Shown here piece after piece: positions 8,229 to 16,521 of a stretch of DNA of 64,000 bases (its first letter is position 1; every line of letters starts with the position of its first letter). The stretch lies in assembly GCF_001684335.1 (NCBI RefSeq), contig NZ_LOIC01000072.1, forward strand, positions 188,737-252,736, read 5' to 3'. Position numbers and translations under genes: made by a program. Under the pieces are notes generated by a model, which worked only from the letters and a program-made list of their open reading frames with translations, made no database searches and had not been told where the DNA came from. This stretch comes from Photorhabdus namnaonensis. Its GTDB lineage: Bacteria; Pseudomonadota; Gammaproteobacteria; Enterobacterales; Enterobacteriaceae.

Positions 8229-9269
8229 ATGAGTCGCAAGCGCAATAATCACCGCACCCGATCCACGGCGGAGCAGATAACCGAAACAACCGCAATTGAG
8301 GGGGTAGAATCGTTCTCGTTTGGCGATGCTTCACCCGTCACCAGTCAGAGCGACTTGCTGGATTGCATGGAATGCGCAAAAAATGGCCGCTACTATGAAC
8401 CGCCAATTGATCCCTACGGACTGGCACGCATGTTTGATATTGCCGTACATCACCAGTCGCCAATCATGTTTAAACGTAATGTGATCATGGGTTGCGTTGA
8501 GCCTCACCCGTTGTTGAAACGGGAAGATACCGAAGCATTTATTTTTGATTTTTTAGTCTTTGGCAATGCCTACTTAGAGCTGATAAAGAACCGGCTCGGA
8601 CAGCCGCTTGCGCTTAAACATTCGCTGGCTAAATACACACGGCGCGGTGAAGACTTGGATCAATACTGGTTTGTCACGCACTACGCGGAAGACCATGCTT
8701 TTCAGCCGGGCTCTGTGTTTCACCTCCGATCACGCAGCATTCACCAAGAGATTTATGGCACCCCGGAATACATGGCCGTATTGCATTCAGCTATGCTAAA
8801 CGGAGAAGCCACTCTGTTCCGCCGCAACTATTATATTAACGGGAGTCACGCCGGTGTCATTGTTTATTTGACTGACCCTATCGCCAACAGCAGAGACGTT
8901 GAAAAATTAAAACAGTCATTGAAAAACGCACGTGGCGGCGGGGCGTTCAAAAACCTGTTTGTCTACGCGGCGGGCGGGAAAAAAGATGGTCTGCAAATCC
9001 TCCCATTCAGCCAAATCGCTGCTAAAGACGAGTTTACTGGCATCAAAGAAGTTACGCGCGGCGATATGCTTGATGCACACCGCGTTCCCTATCAATTGAT
9101 GGGCGGAAAGCCCGATAATGTGGGCGGCTTCGGCGATATTGAGAAAGTCGCAAAAGTCTTCGCTATCAACGAACTGTATCCAGTTATGGAAAGAATGAAA
9201 CAGCTCAACGAGTGGCTAAGCATCGAAGTGCTTCGCTTCAACCCCTACGCCTTAGCTCAAATAGATTAA
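8229..9269 (+). CDS. Q: Portal protein gpQ
   Basis: A 346-residue P2 portal protein, the ring through which DNA enters the capsid. The core YGLARMFDIAVHHQSPIMFKRNVI, the ARGGGAFKNLFVYAAGGKKDG segment and PYQLMGGKPDNVGGFGDIEKVAKVF are typical. It starts 4 bases after the gpP stop, forming a two-gene operon, and is followed by a strong hairpin terminator and then the cos region, as in P2. Confidence 0.94.
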   Translation: MSRKRNNHRTRSTAEQITETTAIEGVESFSFGDASPVTSQSDLLDCMECAKNGRYYEPPIDPYGLARMFDIAVHHQSPIMFKRNVIMGCVEPHPLLKREDTEAFIFDFLVFGNAYLELIKNRLGQPLALKHSLAKYTRRGEDLDQYWFVTHYAEDHAFQPGSVFHLRSRSIHQEIYGTPEYMAVLHSAMLNGEATLFRRNYYINGSHAGVIVYLTDPIANSRDVEKLKQSLKNARGGGAFKNLFVYAAGGKKDGLQILPFSQIAAKDEFTGIKEVTRGDMLDAHRVPYQLMGGKPDNVGGFGDIEKVAKVFAINELYPVMERMKQLNEWLSIEVLRFNPYALAQID

Positions 9270-9288
9270 CCCATCCACCAAACACCTT

Positions 9289-9320
9289 CAGCGCTTCTAT
9301 GTGAAGCGCCTTTCTTTTAA
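9289..9320 (+). terminator. Terminator after Q
   Basis: GCGCTTC, a 5-base loop and GAAGCGC are followed by CCTTTCTTTT. It lies about 20 bases after the gpQ stop and should end the P-Q transcript before cos. Confidence 0.8.
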
Positions 9321-9420
9321 ATACCTAGACATTACCCACTACGAAATCAACGCTTAATATGTCAGCCAAGCCGAAAGCGGCAGCAATAAACAATACATCT
9401 CTGGCCCCCCTCAACGCGCG

Positions 9421-9439
9421 AGCTGTCCCCCGCCTCGCC
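9421..9439 (-). other. Putative phage cos site
   Basis: The minus strand reads GGCGAGGCGGGGGACAGCT. Its first 12 bases are identical, as I recall it, to the 19-base P2 cohesive end GGCGAGGCGGGGAAAGCAC; the remainder diverges. It lies in the gene-poor gap between Q and the accessory genes, exactly where P2 has cos. A 72-codon frame crosses it, but coding function there is doubtful. Confidence 0.75.
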
Positions 9440-9461
9440 CGCACGCAAAAAGGGGGCGTTT

Positions 9462-9560
9462 TTGTGCAATTGTGCGGAGTGGATGAAGTCTTGCCGGGTC
9501 TGGCGTGGGAGGGAATTACTGGCGTGGTGATTATTGTGCAAAATTATGCAGATTTGTGCA
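9462..9560 (+). repeat. Iterated TTGTGCA motif beside cos
   Basis: TTGTGCA occurs at 9462-9468, 9534-9540 and 9554-9560, with near copies ATTGTGCGG (9469-9476) and TTATGCA (9544-9550). The last three are about 10 bases apart, roughly one helical turn. Position next to cos suggests terminase or packaging-initiation binding sites (cosB-like), but this is inference. Confidence 0.4.
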
Positions 9561-9661
9561 AGGAATTTGTGAGATAAATTTAAGAAAATTAAGCGGTAAT
9601 CAAGAAAATAAAAGGCTGCGACTGCAACCTAATTTATCTTTCTATTTATGCTATGCGGTAA

Positions 9662-10474
9662 CTATTTTCGTGGCTGAAAGTTGTGATCGAGTGATTTACA
9701 TGCTTGCTTGTCATATTCTTCGTGCTGTTTAAAAATAGAGTAAGTGTGAGGATCAAAGAAAGATATTGATTCTATTACACTTTTATCGATAAGCGTTCGA
9801 AAATCACTTAACGCAAGCCCGCCGATGCTCCCATCATTAATGCCTGCCTCAATATAATGGCGACGATAGTTAGTTGTTATGTTGATCGTTAATGTGTCTT
9901 TATCACGATAACCGCTCCACAGTGGTAACAACTCTATATGATGACAATCGCCATGTTCAAAAGCCGGACATGATACAATCCCGACATAGAATTTTCTTGA
10001 ACTTAAAGTGACAATAACCGGAAATTGCCTGACAGAAGCTTCCATCAACATATTCTCAACAGGGTTGTTCCCCACGGCGCGAGCCAACGCGTCGAACCGA
10101 CGATCACCTTTTTCTGTTTTACGCTTGCTCAGATATCCGAAGAGACTTGCAAGGCCAATCGATACCAATCCCCAGACCGTAACCTTTAACTCCTTAAGAT
10201 GATTACTGTCTTTTTCGAAAGAAATCGGGAAAAATTGTTGGAAAACATCGGCTTTCCAATGCAGCATTGAATTGATCAGCCAGCGAAACAAACCTGCCGC
10301 GCTCAGAAGTGAACAGAGGAACCAGGCCCCAAAAACAAACACAACACCCCACGTAGCGACAAAAAAATAAGCGTCCCAACCCTCGGAACGCTTATATTTA
10401 TACCTTGTTGATAATGATAAATTGACGTAAATGTAACCACTAATAAGTATGATTGCGATAAGTATTGTGTTCAT
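9662..10474 (-). CDS. Unidentified multi-pass membrane protein, P2 tin/old hotspot
   Basis: A 270-residue protein not recognised as a named family. Membrane segments appear at about residues 2-20, 36-62 and 98-116; a soluble domain of about 150 residues follows. In that domain PVIVTLSSRKFYVGIVSC and LLPLWSGYRDKDTLTINIT look like a small beta-barrel of Sm/SH3-like type. GGGAAG precedes the ATG, which overlaps the stop of the upstream 62-residue gene (ATGA). The cassette sits between cos and the replication genes, where P2 carries tin and old (phage-exclusion genes). A role in superinfection exclusion or defence is therefore plausible but unproven. Confidence 0.75.
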   Translation of the reverse strand: MNTILIAIILISGYIYVNLSLSTRYKYKRSEGWDAYFFVATWGVVFVFGAWFLCSLLSAAGLFRWLINSMLHWKADVFQQFFPISFEKDSNHLKELKVTVWGLVSIGLASLFGYLSKRKTEKGDRRFDALARAVGNNPVENMLMEASVRQFPVIVTLSSRKFYVGIVSCPAFEHGDCHHIELLPLWSGYRDKDTLTINITTNYRRHYIEAGINDGSIGGLALSDFRTLIDKSVIESISFFDPHTYSIFKQHEEYDKQACKSLDHNFQPRK

Positions 10475-10659
10475 TTACTTCCCTGTACAAAACTGTGTTC
10501 CATTTCTTCAAACTTTTCAAACCGTTGCTTTATCTCAGAAATCACTTCCTTATTATTCAAGTCGATAGAGACATAGCCATCTTTACTTACCGCAAATTTT
10601 CTCTTATTTTCTTTCAGAACCCGTGCGAGGCGTTCTGTCGGATCTAATGCAAATGACAT
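10471..10659 (-). CDS. Small soluble partner of the hotspot membrane protein
   Basis: A 62-residue charged protein (MSFALDPTERLARVLKENKRKF...) with no recognised domain. The second half is predicted helical and amphipathic (NKEVISEIKQRFEKFEEMEHSF). AGAGGT lies upstream of the ATG, and its stop overlaps the start of the membrane protein gene by 4 bases, so the two are very likely co-translated. A terminator separates it from the gpA operon, so it probably has its own promoter within 10660-10810, where a TATGAT-like -10 is visible on the minus strand near 10686-10691. Confidence 0.75.
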   Translation of the reverse strand: MSFALDPTERLARVLKENKRKFAVSKDGYVSIDLNNKEVISEIKQRFEKFEEMEHSFVQGSK

Positions 10660-10811
10660 AATAGTTACCTCTTATTTTCAAATAAATCATACACCTATGT
10701 ACACAACTCAACAGAGCTTATATGACGTTAGACAACAACAAGACAGTTAAGTTCATTTTAGCGGGTTAACGTCTTTGCTTCTTTAAGCATAACTTATTCG
10801 TCATTTAATGC

Positions 10812-10838
10812 AAAAAACAGCCCGTTTGCTACGGGCTA
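10812..10838 (-). terminator. Terminator of the phage replication operon
   Basis: On the minus strand AGCCCGT, a 5-base loop and ACGGGCT are followed by GTTTTTTGC. It sits just past the last gene of the gpA operon (ending at 10845) and separates it from the accessory cassette. Confidence 0.85.
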
Positions 10839-10844
10839 ATTTGG

Positions 10845-11114
10845 TCAACTTTTACGGTCGTAATACTCAATAACTTGCAGCGCGACGGCAGCAATCTGTA
10901 CCGCTTCATCTCTTGCCGTTCCTGAGTGATTACCACCGAATACATCATGTAATATGGCTTGATGGAATTCCCCAACTTCTTCACCTAAAATTGAGGCCCA
11001 TACAAACGGGTGATGATCACGGTCAGCGCCCCAGCGCTCATCCTGCTTTGTCATTTCTGACAGAACGCTATTTACTGCGCGTGTACGCGCAGTTGTAGTT
11101 GAGTAGTCAGTCAT
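10845..11114 (-). CDS. MazG-like nucleotide pyrophosphohydrolase-fold protein
   Basis: An 89-residue protein resembling small phage proteins of the all-alpha NTP pyrophosphohydrolase (MazG-like) superfamily. It contains RWGADRDHHPFVWASILGEEVGEFHQAI followed by DEAVQIAAVALQVIEYYDR, i.e. an EExxE metal site and a second acidic helix. The expected product would be a house-cleaning enzyme acting on (d)NTPs, but substrate and activity cannot be read from the sequence. It is the last gene of the A operon, starting on the upstream stop (TAATG). Confidence 0.65.
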   Translation of the reverse strand: MTDYSTTTARTRAVNSVLSEMTKQDERWGADRDHHPFVWASILGEEVGEFHQAILHDVFGGNHSGTARDEAVQIAAVALQVIEYYDRKS

Positions 11115-11416
11115 TATTCACTTTCCTCGCGACAACGGTCACACATATCAAACTGAGCGAGCGGATACAATTCTACAAAACAGTTGTGACAGTGCACAGA
11201 TTGATTAGTTAACGGGTATTTACCCGACCAGGTAGTGGCCTGCACAATCAAGCCATTATATTCCGGTGAGCCGTCAATCGGGTCCTCTGCAATTGTGCCT
11301 TCGCAAATCACATATTCCTCATAACAATCCCTACCAACACGTCCAGTCGCGGTCACAGAAAAACCGACAAACTCGGCCAAGTCTTTAATTTGTTTGGCGC
11401 TTAATACTAAATTCAT
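11114..11416 (-). CDS. Hypothetical phage protein with C-terminal zinc-ribbon-like cysteines
   Basis: A 100-residue protein not assigned to a family. The C-terminus has HCHNC and CDRC pairs that could bind zinc; the N-terminal part is mixed alpha/beta. AGAGGT precedes the ATG. It lies between gpA and the MazG-like gene in a minus-strand operon with overlapping or close starts. Confidence 0.6.
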   Translation of the reverse strand: MNLVLSAKQIKDLAEFVGFSVTATGRVGRDCYEEYVICEGTIAEDPIDGSPEYNGLIVQATTWSGKYPLTNQSVHCHNCFVELYPLAQFDMCDRCREESE

Positions 11417-11475
11417 AAATTACCTCTGTTGAGTTGGTTAATGCGCTGCAATAGCGCATTGTGACTAACTGTTGG

Positions 11476-11757
11476 TTATTTTTTACTCCTTAGCTCATCA
11501 AAATATCTTCTTTCTGCCTCCTTAATCATGTCACAGTGACGCTCAATTCTTTCATTGACTGCATCAATTGATACCTGGCCTTCCGGGTGAATTCCCACAC
11601 CCTGACTTAAGCGACATTGATTACATATCTTATTGGTATAATAGAATTTTTCTTCGTATGTCAGTTCGTTATTACACAACTTACAACGTTTTATTTTATT
11701 TGAAATATACAAATTATATTCCCGCTCTCGACGAGCAATTGCATCATCATCCATCAT
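11476..11757 (-). CDS. Hypothetical phage zinc-finger protein
   Basis: About 93 residues from the ATG at 11757, which has AGAGGT just upstream and overlaps the gpA stop (ATGA). It contains CKLCNNEL and CNQCR, two CxxC pairs about 20 residues apart, as in a C4 zinc finger, and helical flanks. The general layout resembles small TraR/DksA-like phage proteins but the match is loose. An in-frame upstream extension lies inside gpA and is not used. Confidence 0.6.
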   Translation of the reverse strand: MMDDDAIARREREYNLYISNKIKRCKLCNNELTYEEKFYYTNKICNQCRLSQGVGIHPEGQVSIDAVNERIERHCDMIKEAERRYFDELRSKK

Positions 11758-14183
11758 ATACCTCTGTTGTGACCAAATAACGCTCCCCACATTACCGGGT
11801 CAATGTCTTCTAACATGGCAGAGTAATGCCCCCCAGGATCATGAAAGATATCGTTAAGATTGATATTGTTACCCAATCTATCATTTAACCTATTCATGAT
11901 AACTTTTACGTTTTCTTTATACTGTTTGGGTTTTTTCTGCAAGTAACCAAACATAGATAAGCAATAACATTGACTATCAACGATAATATTTCCCCCACCG
12001 AGTAATGAGCGGGCTAAAAAATCGTCAATTTCGATGTTATTGAGCGCTGCCGACTCATAAATCCGTTTCACTTTTTCATCAAAATGCATCATCGGGTAGT
12101 TTTGATGAAACTCATTCACCAATAGATCGTCGTAAGGTCTGTCAATTTCTCTCTTAATTTTGCTTGAATTTTGAACCACCGGAGAGTTATTGACAGAACT
12201 CCAAGGGGCGGCGGGGCCGCTAAAAGACAAAGACCCAAAAGACAAACCCACGGATTCAGCATCAGAGTTGTTAGCGCTGGAGTTAATTTTCTTAGAGACA
12301 ATTTTCCATTTTGTAAGACGGGTGCAAACCCGGGAATCTTCACCCAGCCGGGGGGAATAAATACCGTAAATCTTATCGACGGTTTCGCCATAAGCGTTAG
12401 GTTCATCATTTTGCTGATACGCAAGATGAACGGCGTAATCTTTGCGCGGAATTAGTACGCCGCCCTGCTTCATAATGTAAGTAGCGAAACACCCCGCATC
12501 GGCTGCGGCAGTAACGGCATCCATCAGCGGATCGCTTAACAGCGCTTGCCCGTGCTTAAACTCGCCCGAAATTTTTAACACCGATGTCAATTGATTGCTG
12601 AGTTTTCTCAGTTCACGCCAGACAGTGATAGGCGGCGTACCGATAGCCTGGTACTGACGAATGCGATAACGTGACGCCCAAGCCATCGCGAATTTAGCCG
12701 TCTCTTTTAGTGGCTTGCCAGTTTCGTTATCACGCTCGCCATCCAGTGCGTAACCGTCGATATTTTTCGAAATGTACTTAGCCACGTAAGCAGTTGCACT
12801 GCCCTTTTTCGGATCGAGTTTCTTCGCGGTAAACCGGGCGCTGGTGCGCTTACCTAACTCCTCGCGGTCTTCTCTGATAGCATAACTGCGCATAATATCA
12901 GTAATAGCTTTACGCTCATCCAAGCGCATAAACAGCAATAAATGCCAGTGCGGGGTGCTGTCGTGGTGAGGCTCGACAACCCGAAAACCGTAAACCCTCA
13001 ATCCGTTACGATCCAGTTTTGAACCGATGTTGGCCCACACTTTGCGTAAATAACGTTGAGCCTGAACGGGCGTTGAATGGTTCCACTTCGGGTTGGCGTG
13101 GCCGCTGTGATTGTTGGCATGATACTTTGACGGGCAAGTGATGGTATAAAAAACGCCGACGTCACCGCGTTCTTGAGCAACAAATTCAATGCCCTGCATG
13201 CGTGTCATTAATTCGTGCCTGCGGAGAACTGGATTACTGATACTGGCATAAACCATGCTTTCTAATGAAACAACGTTACCGGCTTCATCAACCAAATCGT
13301 GCGCTTTAAAGAACTCAGTATTGCGGCGACGCTGCTCCTGCCAATCAGAAACCGCTTCGTAACTTAAATAAGGGTGAGCCTTTTTATTCACTTGATTTGC
13401 GGCGCGTAACTGACTTTCTCGCCAGTCACAGCGCAACCGCCAGAGCTGACGTTCCCACCATTTTGAGTCAATCATTCGCGCAATAGCGGAAAACGGAGAC
13501 AATGGCGGCGGGATAATATGCAAAGAATAGACTTCCGCGGCAATATTGCGATAGATCAACAAGAAGTCATCATGAGATATCTCTGCGGTATCGCCGTTCT
13601 CATCTTCTGTTTCAGTACAAAACATCTCATTGACGCGTGCCGCAATTTCATTCGCCAGCGATTTAATCCGGCGCTTATTCATTTCTGCAAGATGACGGAA
13701 AACGCCTTGGTAATAAGCAGCCAGTTCACAGTAAGGCTTAACGCCCTGTTTTTCTCTGACTGCATTCAAACGCAGCAATGCACTCTTAACTGTTCCCAGT
13801 AAAAATGCATTGCTGTGTTTGGTACCGCGATTTTTCCGTAACCAGATTATTTTTTTCTGAAAATACGATTTAATAAAATGCGGCTGTTCGTTCAAGTAAG
13901 ACTCAACGCCCGCGGCAGTTTCCTGCCACGAGCGCCGGCTTTCTTCATAAGCTTGTTTCTCTTGTAAAGCAAATCGGCGGCGGGATTCCTGTTGCGCAGG
14001 CGTTAAAACCTGGCTATGCAGTAAATCCCGCTCTATCAAGCGGGTGAGATATTTTTTTACATGCGGATGTTCGGACGTCATTTCACCCTTTGATAACAAA
14101 GTATCAGTATCATCAAGATAAGGTGACGCTATCGCCGGGCGGGGTTCATTCCACGGAAACGCCCATTCACATTGCATACTCAC
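11754..14183 (-). CDS. A: Phage replication endonuclease gpA (rolling-circle initiator)
   Basis: An 809-residue P2 gpA-like HUH endonuclease that nicks the phage origin and starts rolling-circle replication. The HUH metal motif is at about residues 412-414 (PHWHLLLF). The two catalytic tyrosines are near 466 and 470 (AYVAKYISKN), the paired-Tyr layout of P2 A. A GTG start at 14183 has GGAG 7 bases upstream; the ATG two codons later is an alternative. It overlaps the upstream PP-loop gene by 17 bases. In P2 the origin lies within A; it was not located here. Confidence 0.93.
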   Translation of the reverse strand: MSMQCEWAFPWNEPRPAIASPYLDDTDTLLSKGEMTSEHPHVKKYLTRLIERDLLHSQVLTPAQQESRRRFALQEKQAYEESRRSWQETAAGVESYLNEQPHFIKSYFQKKIIWLRKNRGTKHSNAFLLGTVKSALLRLNAVREKQGVKPYCELAAYYQGVFRHLAEMNKRRIKSLANEIAARVNEMFCTETEDENGDTAEISHDDFLLIYRNIAAEVYSLHIIPPPLSPFSAIARMIDSKWWERQLWRLRCDWRESQLRAANQVNKKAHPYLSYEAVSDWQEQRRRNTEFFKAHDLVDEAGNVVSLESMVYASISNPVLRRHELMTRMQGIEFVAQERGDVGVFYTITCPSKYHANNHSGHANPKWNHSTPVQAQRYLRKVWANIGSKLDRNGLRVYGFRVVEPHHDSTPHWHLLLFMRLDERKAITDIMRSYAIREDREELGKRTSARFTAKKLDPKKGSATAYVAKYISKNIDGYALDGERDNETGKPLKETAKFAMAWASRYRIRQYQAIGTPPITVWRELRKLSNQLTSVLKISGEFKHGQALLSDPLMDAVTAAADAGCFATYIMKQGGVLIPRKDYAVHLAYQQNDEPNAYGETVDKIYGIYSPRLGEDSRVCTRLTKWKIVSKKINSSANNSDAESVGLSFGSLSFSGPAAPWSSVNNSPVVQNSSKIKREIDRPYDDLLVNEFHQNYPMMHFDEKVKRIYESAALNNIEIDDFLARSLLGGGNIIVDSQCYCLSMFGYLQKKPKQYKENVKVIMNRLNDRLGNNINLNDIFHDPGGHYSAMLEDIDPVMWGALFGHNRGI

Positions 14184-15183
14184 TCACACACTCCAGCATA
14201 AACAGAACTACACGCCTGATATGAATTTTCTTCGGCCAATAAATCAAACTGACGCCCCCCCTAGAGGTCATCGCCCAGTCACGGTATGTCTCTATGCCGT
14301 GAGACTCTAGAGTTACGCAATCAATGCGACGTTCCCGCTTAACAGGATCTTGATGGGAAGGGAAAAAAGCGCTGTTACCTCGCCGGGAACAAGCCGATAC
14401 AATACGTTCCCATCGTGCAACGCGAGCAATTTCATCGGGGAAACGAACGAATATTTCCGCCAGTTCAGATTTCCGGGCATGAATGCACGGCATACACCCA
14501 ACACGAGAGCACCCCTGCTGATATAGGGGGTTGGGTTTAATACTGTGCTTTTTTGCCAGTGCAAAAACGTGCTCATGTGTCCATGACAAAATCGGGCGAT
14601 AAACAGACAGCCCCGCAGTATCATCAATATCCGATTCCCAAACAGGTAAACCCGCGCGTGCTGGCGACTCTTGCGCTCTAACACCCTGCCACGAAATAAC
14701 CTCATCAAATTCAGATAACAAAGGCTTGATAATCTGCTCGGAGATGGGTTTATGCTTAAGCTCGAAGGTGCAAAATCGTGCTTTTGTTGATGGGAAACGT
14801 CCTTTTAACATGCACAGATCAAGAAACGGGTTATTGGTAGGAAACAAGACCTTGAGTGCTGCAATGATGCGATTTTCTGCTTGTGCCGCACTCATTCCAC
14901 ATTCTGAGACAAGACTGAGAGGCCAACGCGATTTGATAAACGCCCGTTTAGCATTTATTTGATTCGAAAAATCGGCGCGTACCCGTTGGATTTTCCCCAA
15001 GCGGTTTTCCAGATAATCCAAATATTCCATAGTTTGTGGGTGTTCATGCCCCGTATCTGCGAATACAGCAATATGATTTACACTGTTTTCAATAGCCAAC
15101 AGCCACTGAGCTAAAGAATCTTTACCGCCTGAGACAGAGATAACATTGATGGTACTATCTGCATGACACCGAATATCAATCAT
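14167..15183 (-). CDS. PP-loop phosphoadenosine phosphosulfate reductase-like protein
   Basis: A 338-residue protein with the PP-loop ATP-binding motif SVSGGKDSLAQW (residues 16-27) and FADTGHEHPQTMEYL. A cysteine cluster GCSRVGCMPC lies near residue 225. This is the PAPS reductase/DndC-like superfamily carried by many phages. Possible roles are sulfur chemistry on nucleic acid or nucleotide adenylation; the sequence does not decide. GGAGGT precedes the ATG. It overlaps dam by 8 bases and gpA by 17, so it belongs to the replication operon. Confidence 0.82.
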   Translation of the reverse strand: MIDIRCHADSTINVISVSGGKDSLAQWLLAIENSVNHIAVFADTGHEHPQTMEYLDYLENRLGKIQRVRADFSNQINAKRAFIKSRWPLSLVSECGMSAAQAENRIIAALKVLFPTNNPFLDLCMLKGRFPSTKARFCTFELKHKPISEQIIKPLLSEFDEVISWQGVRAQESPARAGLPVWESDIDDTAGLSVYRPILSWTHEHVFALAKKHSIKPNPLYQQGCSRVGCMPCIHARKSELAEIFVRFPDEIARVARWERIVSACSRRGNSAFFPSHQDPVKRERRIDCVTLESHGIETYRDWAMTSRGGVSLIYWPKKIHIRRVVLFMLECVSEYAM

Positions 15184-15994
15184 TAGCTACCTCCATCAAC
15201 AGACTGGCAATAATTTCTGTGGCGGGCTTTCTGCTATTGCTTGACGCTGCAATAGAACGTTGAGCTGTAATTTCTGTAATATCAAAATCTTTATAAATAC
15301 CTTTTGCTTCCATACTGTTTGATACAACAATAGGATTACCCGATTCGTTATGTAATGTGATTAATGCATTCGTCAGTTTATGCTGTTCACTAAAGCTGAA
15401 ATGATGACTGTGATAATTGGTGAATTTACTGAATTTACCAAGATAGGGCGGATCGCAATATACAACATCATCAGCTTTAACAAGCTGCAATGTCTCTCTC
15501 CAGTCAGCACAAATAAACGTTGCTCGCTGCGCTTTTTCAGCAAATGCACGGATCTCATCTTCCGGGAAATACACCGATTTATATTTACCAAACGGCACAT
15601 TGAAATGACCACTTTTGTTATATCGACACAAGCCGTTAAAGCAGTGACGATTAAGATATAAAAACCAGACAGCGCGAATAAGTGGGGAGCGGCATTCTGG
15701 CAACGCTGAGTTAAATTTGTCTCTTAGCAGATAAAAGCCATGCTCATTATTATAAAACTTAAAAAAATCTCGTGATAATTCTATAAATAATTCAACATCA
15801 TTTTTAATTTGCTGATACATATTAATCAGATCTGAATTGATATCAGCAATTAAATACTCGTCATAATCCGTATTCATCATGACAGCGCATGAACCTGCGA
15901 AAGGTTCTACCAGTCGTTTTCCGGCCGGTAAATGTAATTTATCCATGATGCGGGCTTTACTACCCGCCCATTTCAGAATGGTTTTATTAGCCAT
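15176..15994 (-). CDS. dam: Phage DNA adenine methyltransferase (Dam)
   Basis: A D12-class N6-adenine methylase of about 272 residues, starting MANKTILKWAGSKARIMDKL. It has the SAM-binding FxGxG-like motif VEPFAGSCAVMMNT and the catalytic DPPY (VVYCDPPYLGKFSKF). GATC methylation is typical of this subfamily. The ATG at 15994 has GGAG 8 bases upstream and follows the previous stop by one base; an upstream in-frame extension is discarded. It may protect phage DNA or affect replication and expression timing. Confidence 0.92.
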   Translation of the reverse strand: MANKTILKWAGSKARIMDKLHLPAGKRLVEPFAGSCAVMMNTDYDEYLIADINSDLINMYQQIKNDVELFIELSRDFFKFYNNEHGFYLLRDKFNSALPECRSPLIRAVWFLYLNRHCFNGLCRYNKSGHFNVPFGKYKSVYFPEDEIRAFAEKAQRATFICADWRETLQLVKADDVVYCDPPYLGKFSKFTNYHSHHFSFSEQHKLTNALITLHNESGNPIVVSNSMEAKGIYKDFDITEITAQRSIAASSNSRKPATEIIASLLMEVAND

Positions 15995-15995
15995 T

Positions 15996-16217
15996 TCATA
16001 TGCTCCGGTAATGTCTGTTTTTAAGCTCAAGAATTGACTGGCATGTCATACAGCGAGTGACTCCGGCCACTGCTTTCCTGCGTTCTTCTGAGATAGAATT
16101 ACAGCAATCCTCACACTCAAAAGCTGAAACGCTAATATGACGGTCAGTAACAGATCTGATTTGGCGCTCTAAAGTTGCCGCAATATGTTTCTCAGCAATA
16201 TCAACAGAATCAGACAT
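15996..16217 (-). CDS. TraR/DksA-family zinc-finger protein
   Basis: About 73 residues from MSDSVDIAEKHIAATLERQI. The zinc finger CEDCCNSISEERRKAVAGVTRCMTC is the TraR/DksA signature (C-x2-C...C-x2-C). Family members bind RNA polymerase through the secondary channel, and P2-like phages commonly carry one here (orf82). The ATG at 16217 follows GGGGGA and overlaps the upstream gene. Confidence 0.88.
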   Translation of the reverse strand: MSDSVDIAEKHIAATLERQIRSVTDRHISVSAFECEDCCNSISEERRKAVAGVTRCMTCQSILELKNRHYRSI

Positions 16218-16455
16218 AATGCCATTCCCCCGCTTGACGTTCGATTTCACGCGCTTCGTCGGTTAACAACAGAGAAGCATTGGCATAATCAAGCTTATGC
16301 TTAAGAATGTGCGTTGAGAGTTTTGCAAGACGTGCTGAAAAGCGAGCCGCGCAGCATTGCCTCTCATCTGCGCGTGCGTCGTTAAGTAATTCAAGCAAAG
16401 TATTGTCTTCAACTTTGCCACCTATTTTTATTTTTCTCTTTTCGATATTTCTCAT
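16210..16455 (-). CDS. DUF2732-family phage protein
   Basis: About 81 residues, rich in charged residues (ELLNDARADERQCCAARFSARLAKL... LLTDEAREIERQ). The pattern LL(N/T)EAR..ER....R.S.RL.KLA.HI matches the small DUF2732 phage family as remembered; function unknown. The ATG at 16455 has AGGA 8 bases upstream. It overlaps the TraR-like gene. Confidence 0.7.
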   Translation of the reverse strand: MRNIEKRKIKIGGKVEDNTLLELLNDARADERQCCAARFSARLAKLSTHILKHKLDYANASLLLTDEAREIERQAGEWHYV

Positions 16456-16521
16456 TTTCACTTTCCTTTATTTAGGTAATAAAAGGCCGGGCGGGTTTAC
16501 GCCAGTAAAATTAATTATCAA

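Noticed and set aside
9359-9577. 72-codon plus-strand frame across the cos region (MSAKPKAAAINNTSLAPLN...)
   Set aside because: It is largely the translation of the cos site and the neighbouring TTGTGCA repeats and has no good ribosome binding site. A small phage family of this look exists in annotations, but I cannot support a real protein.
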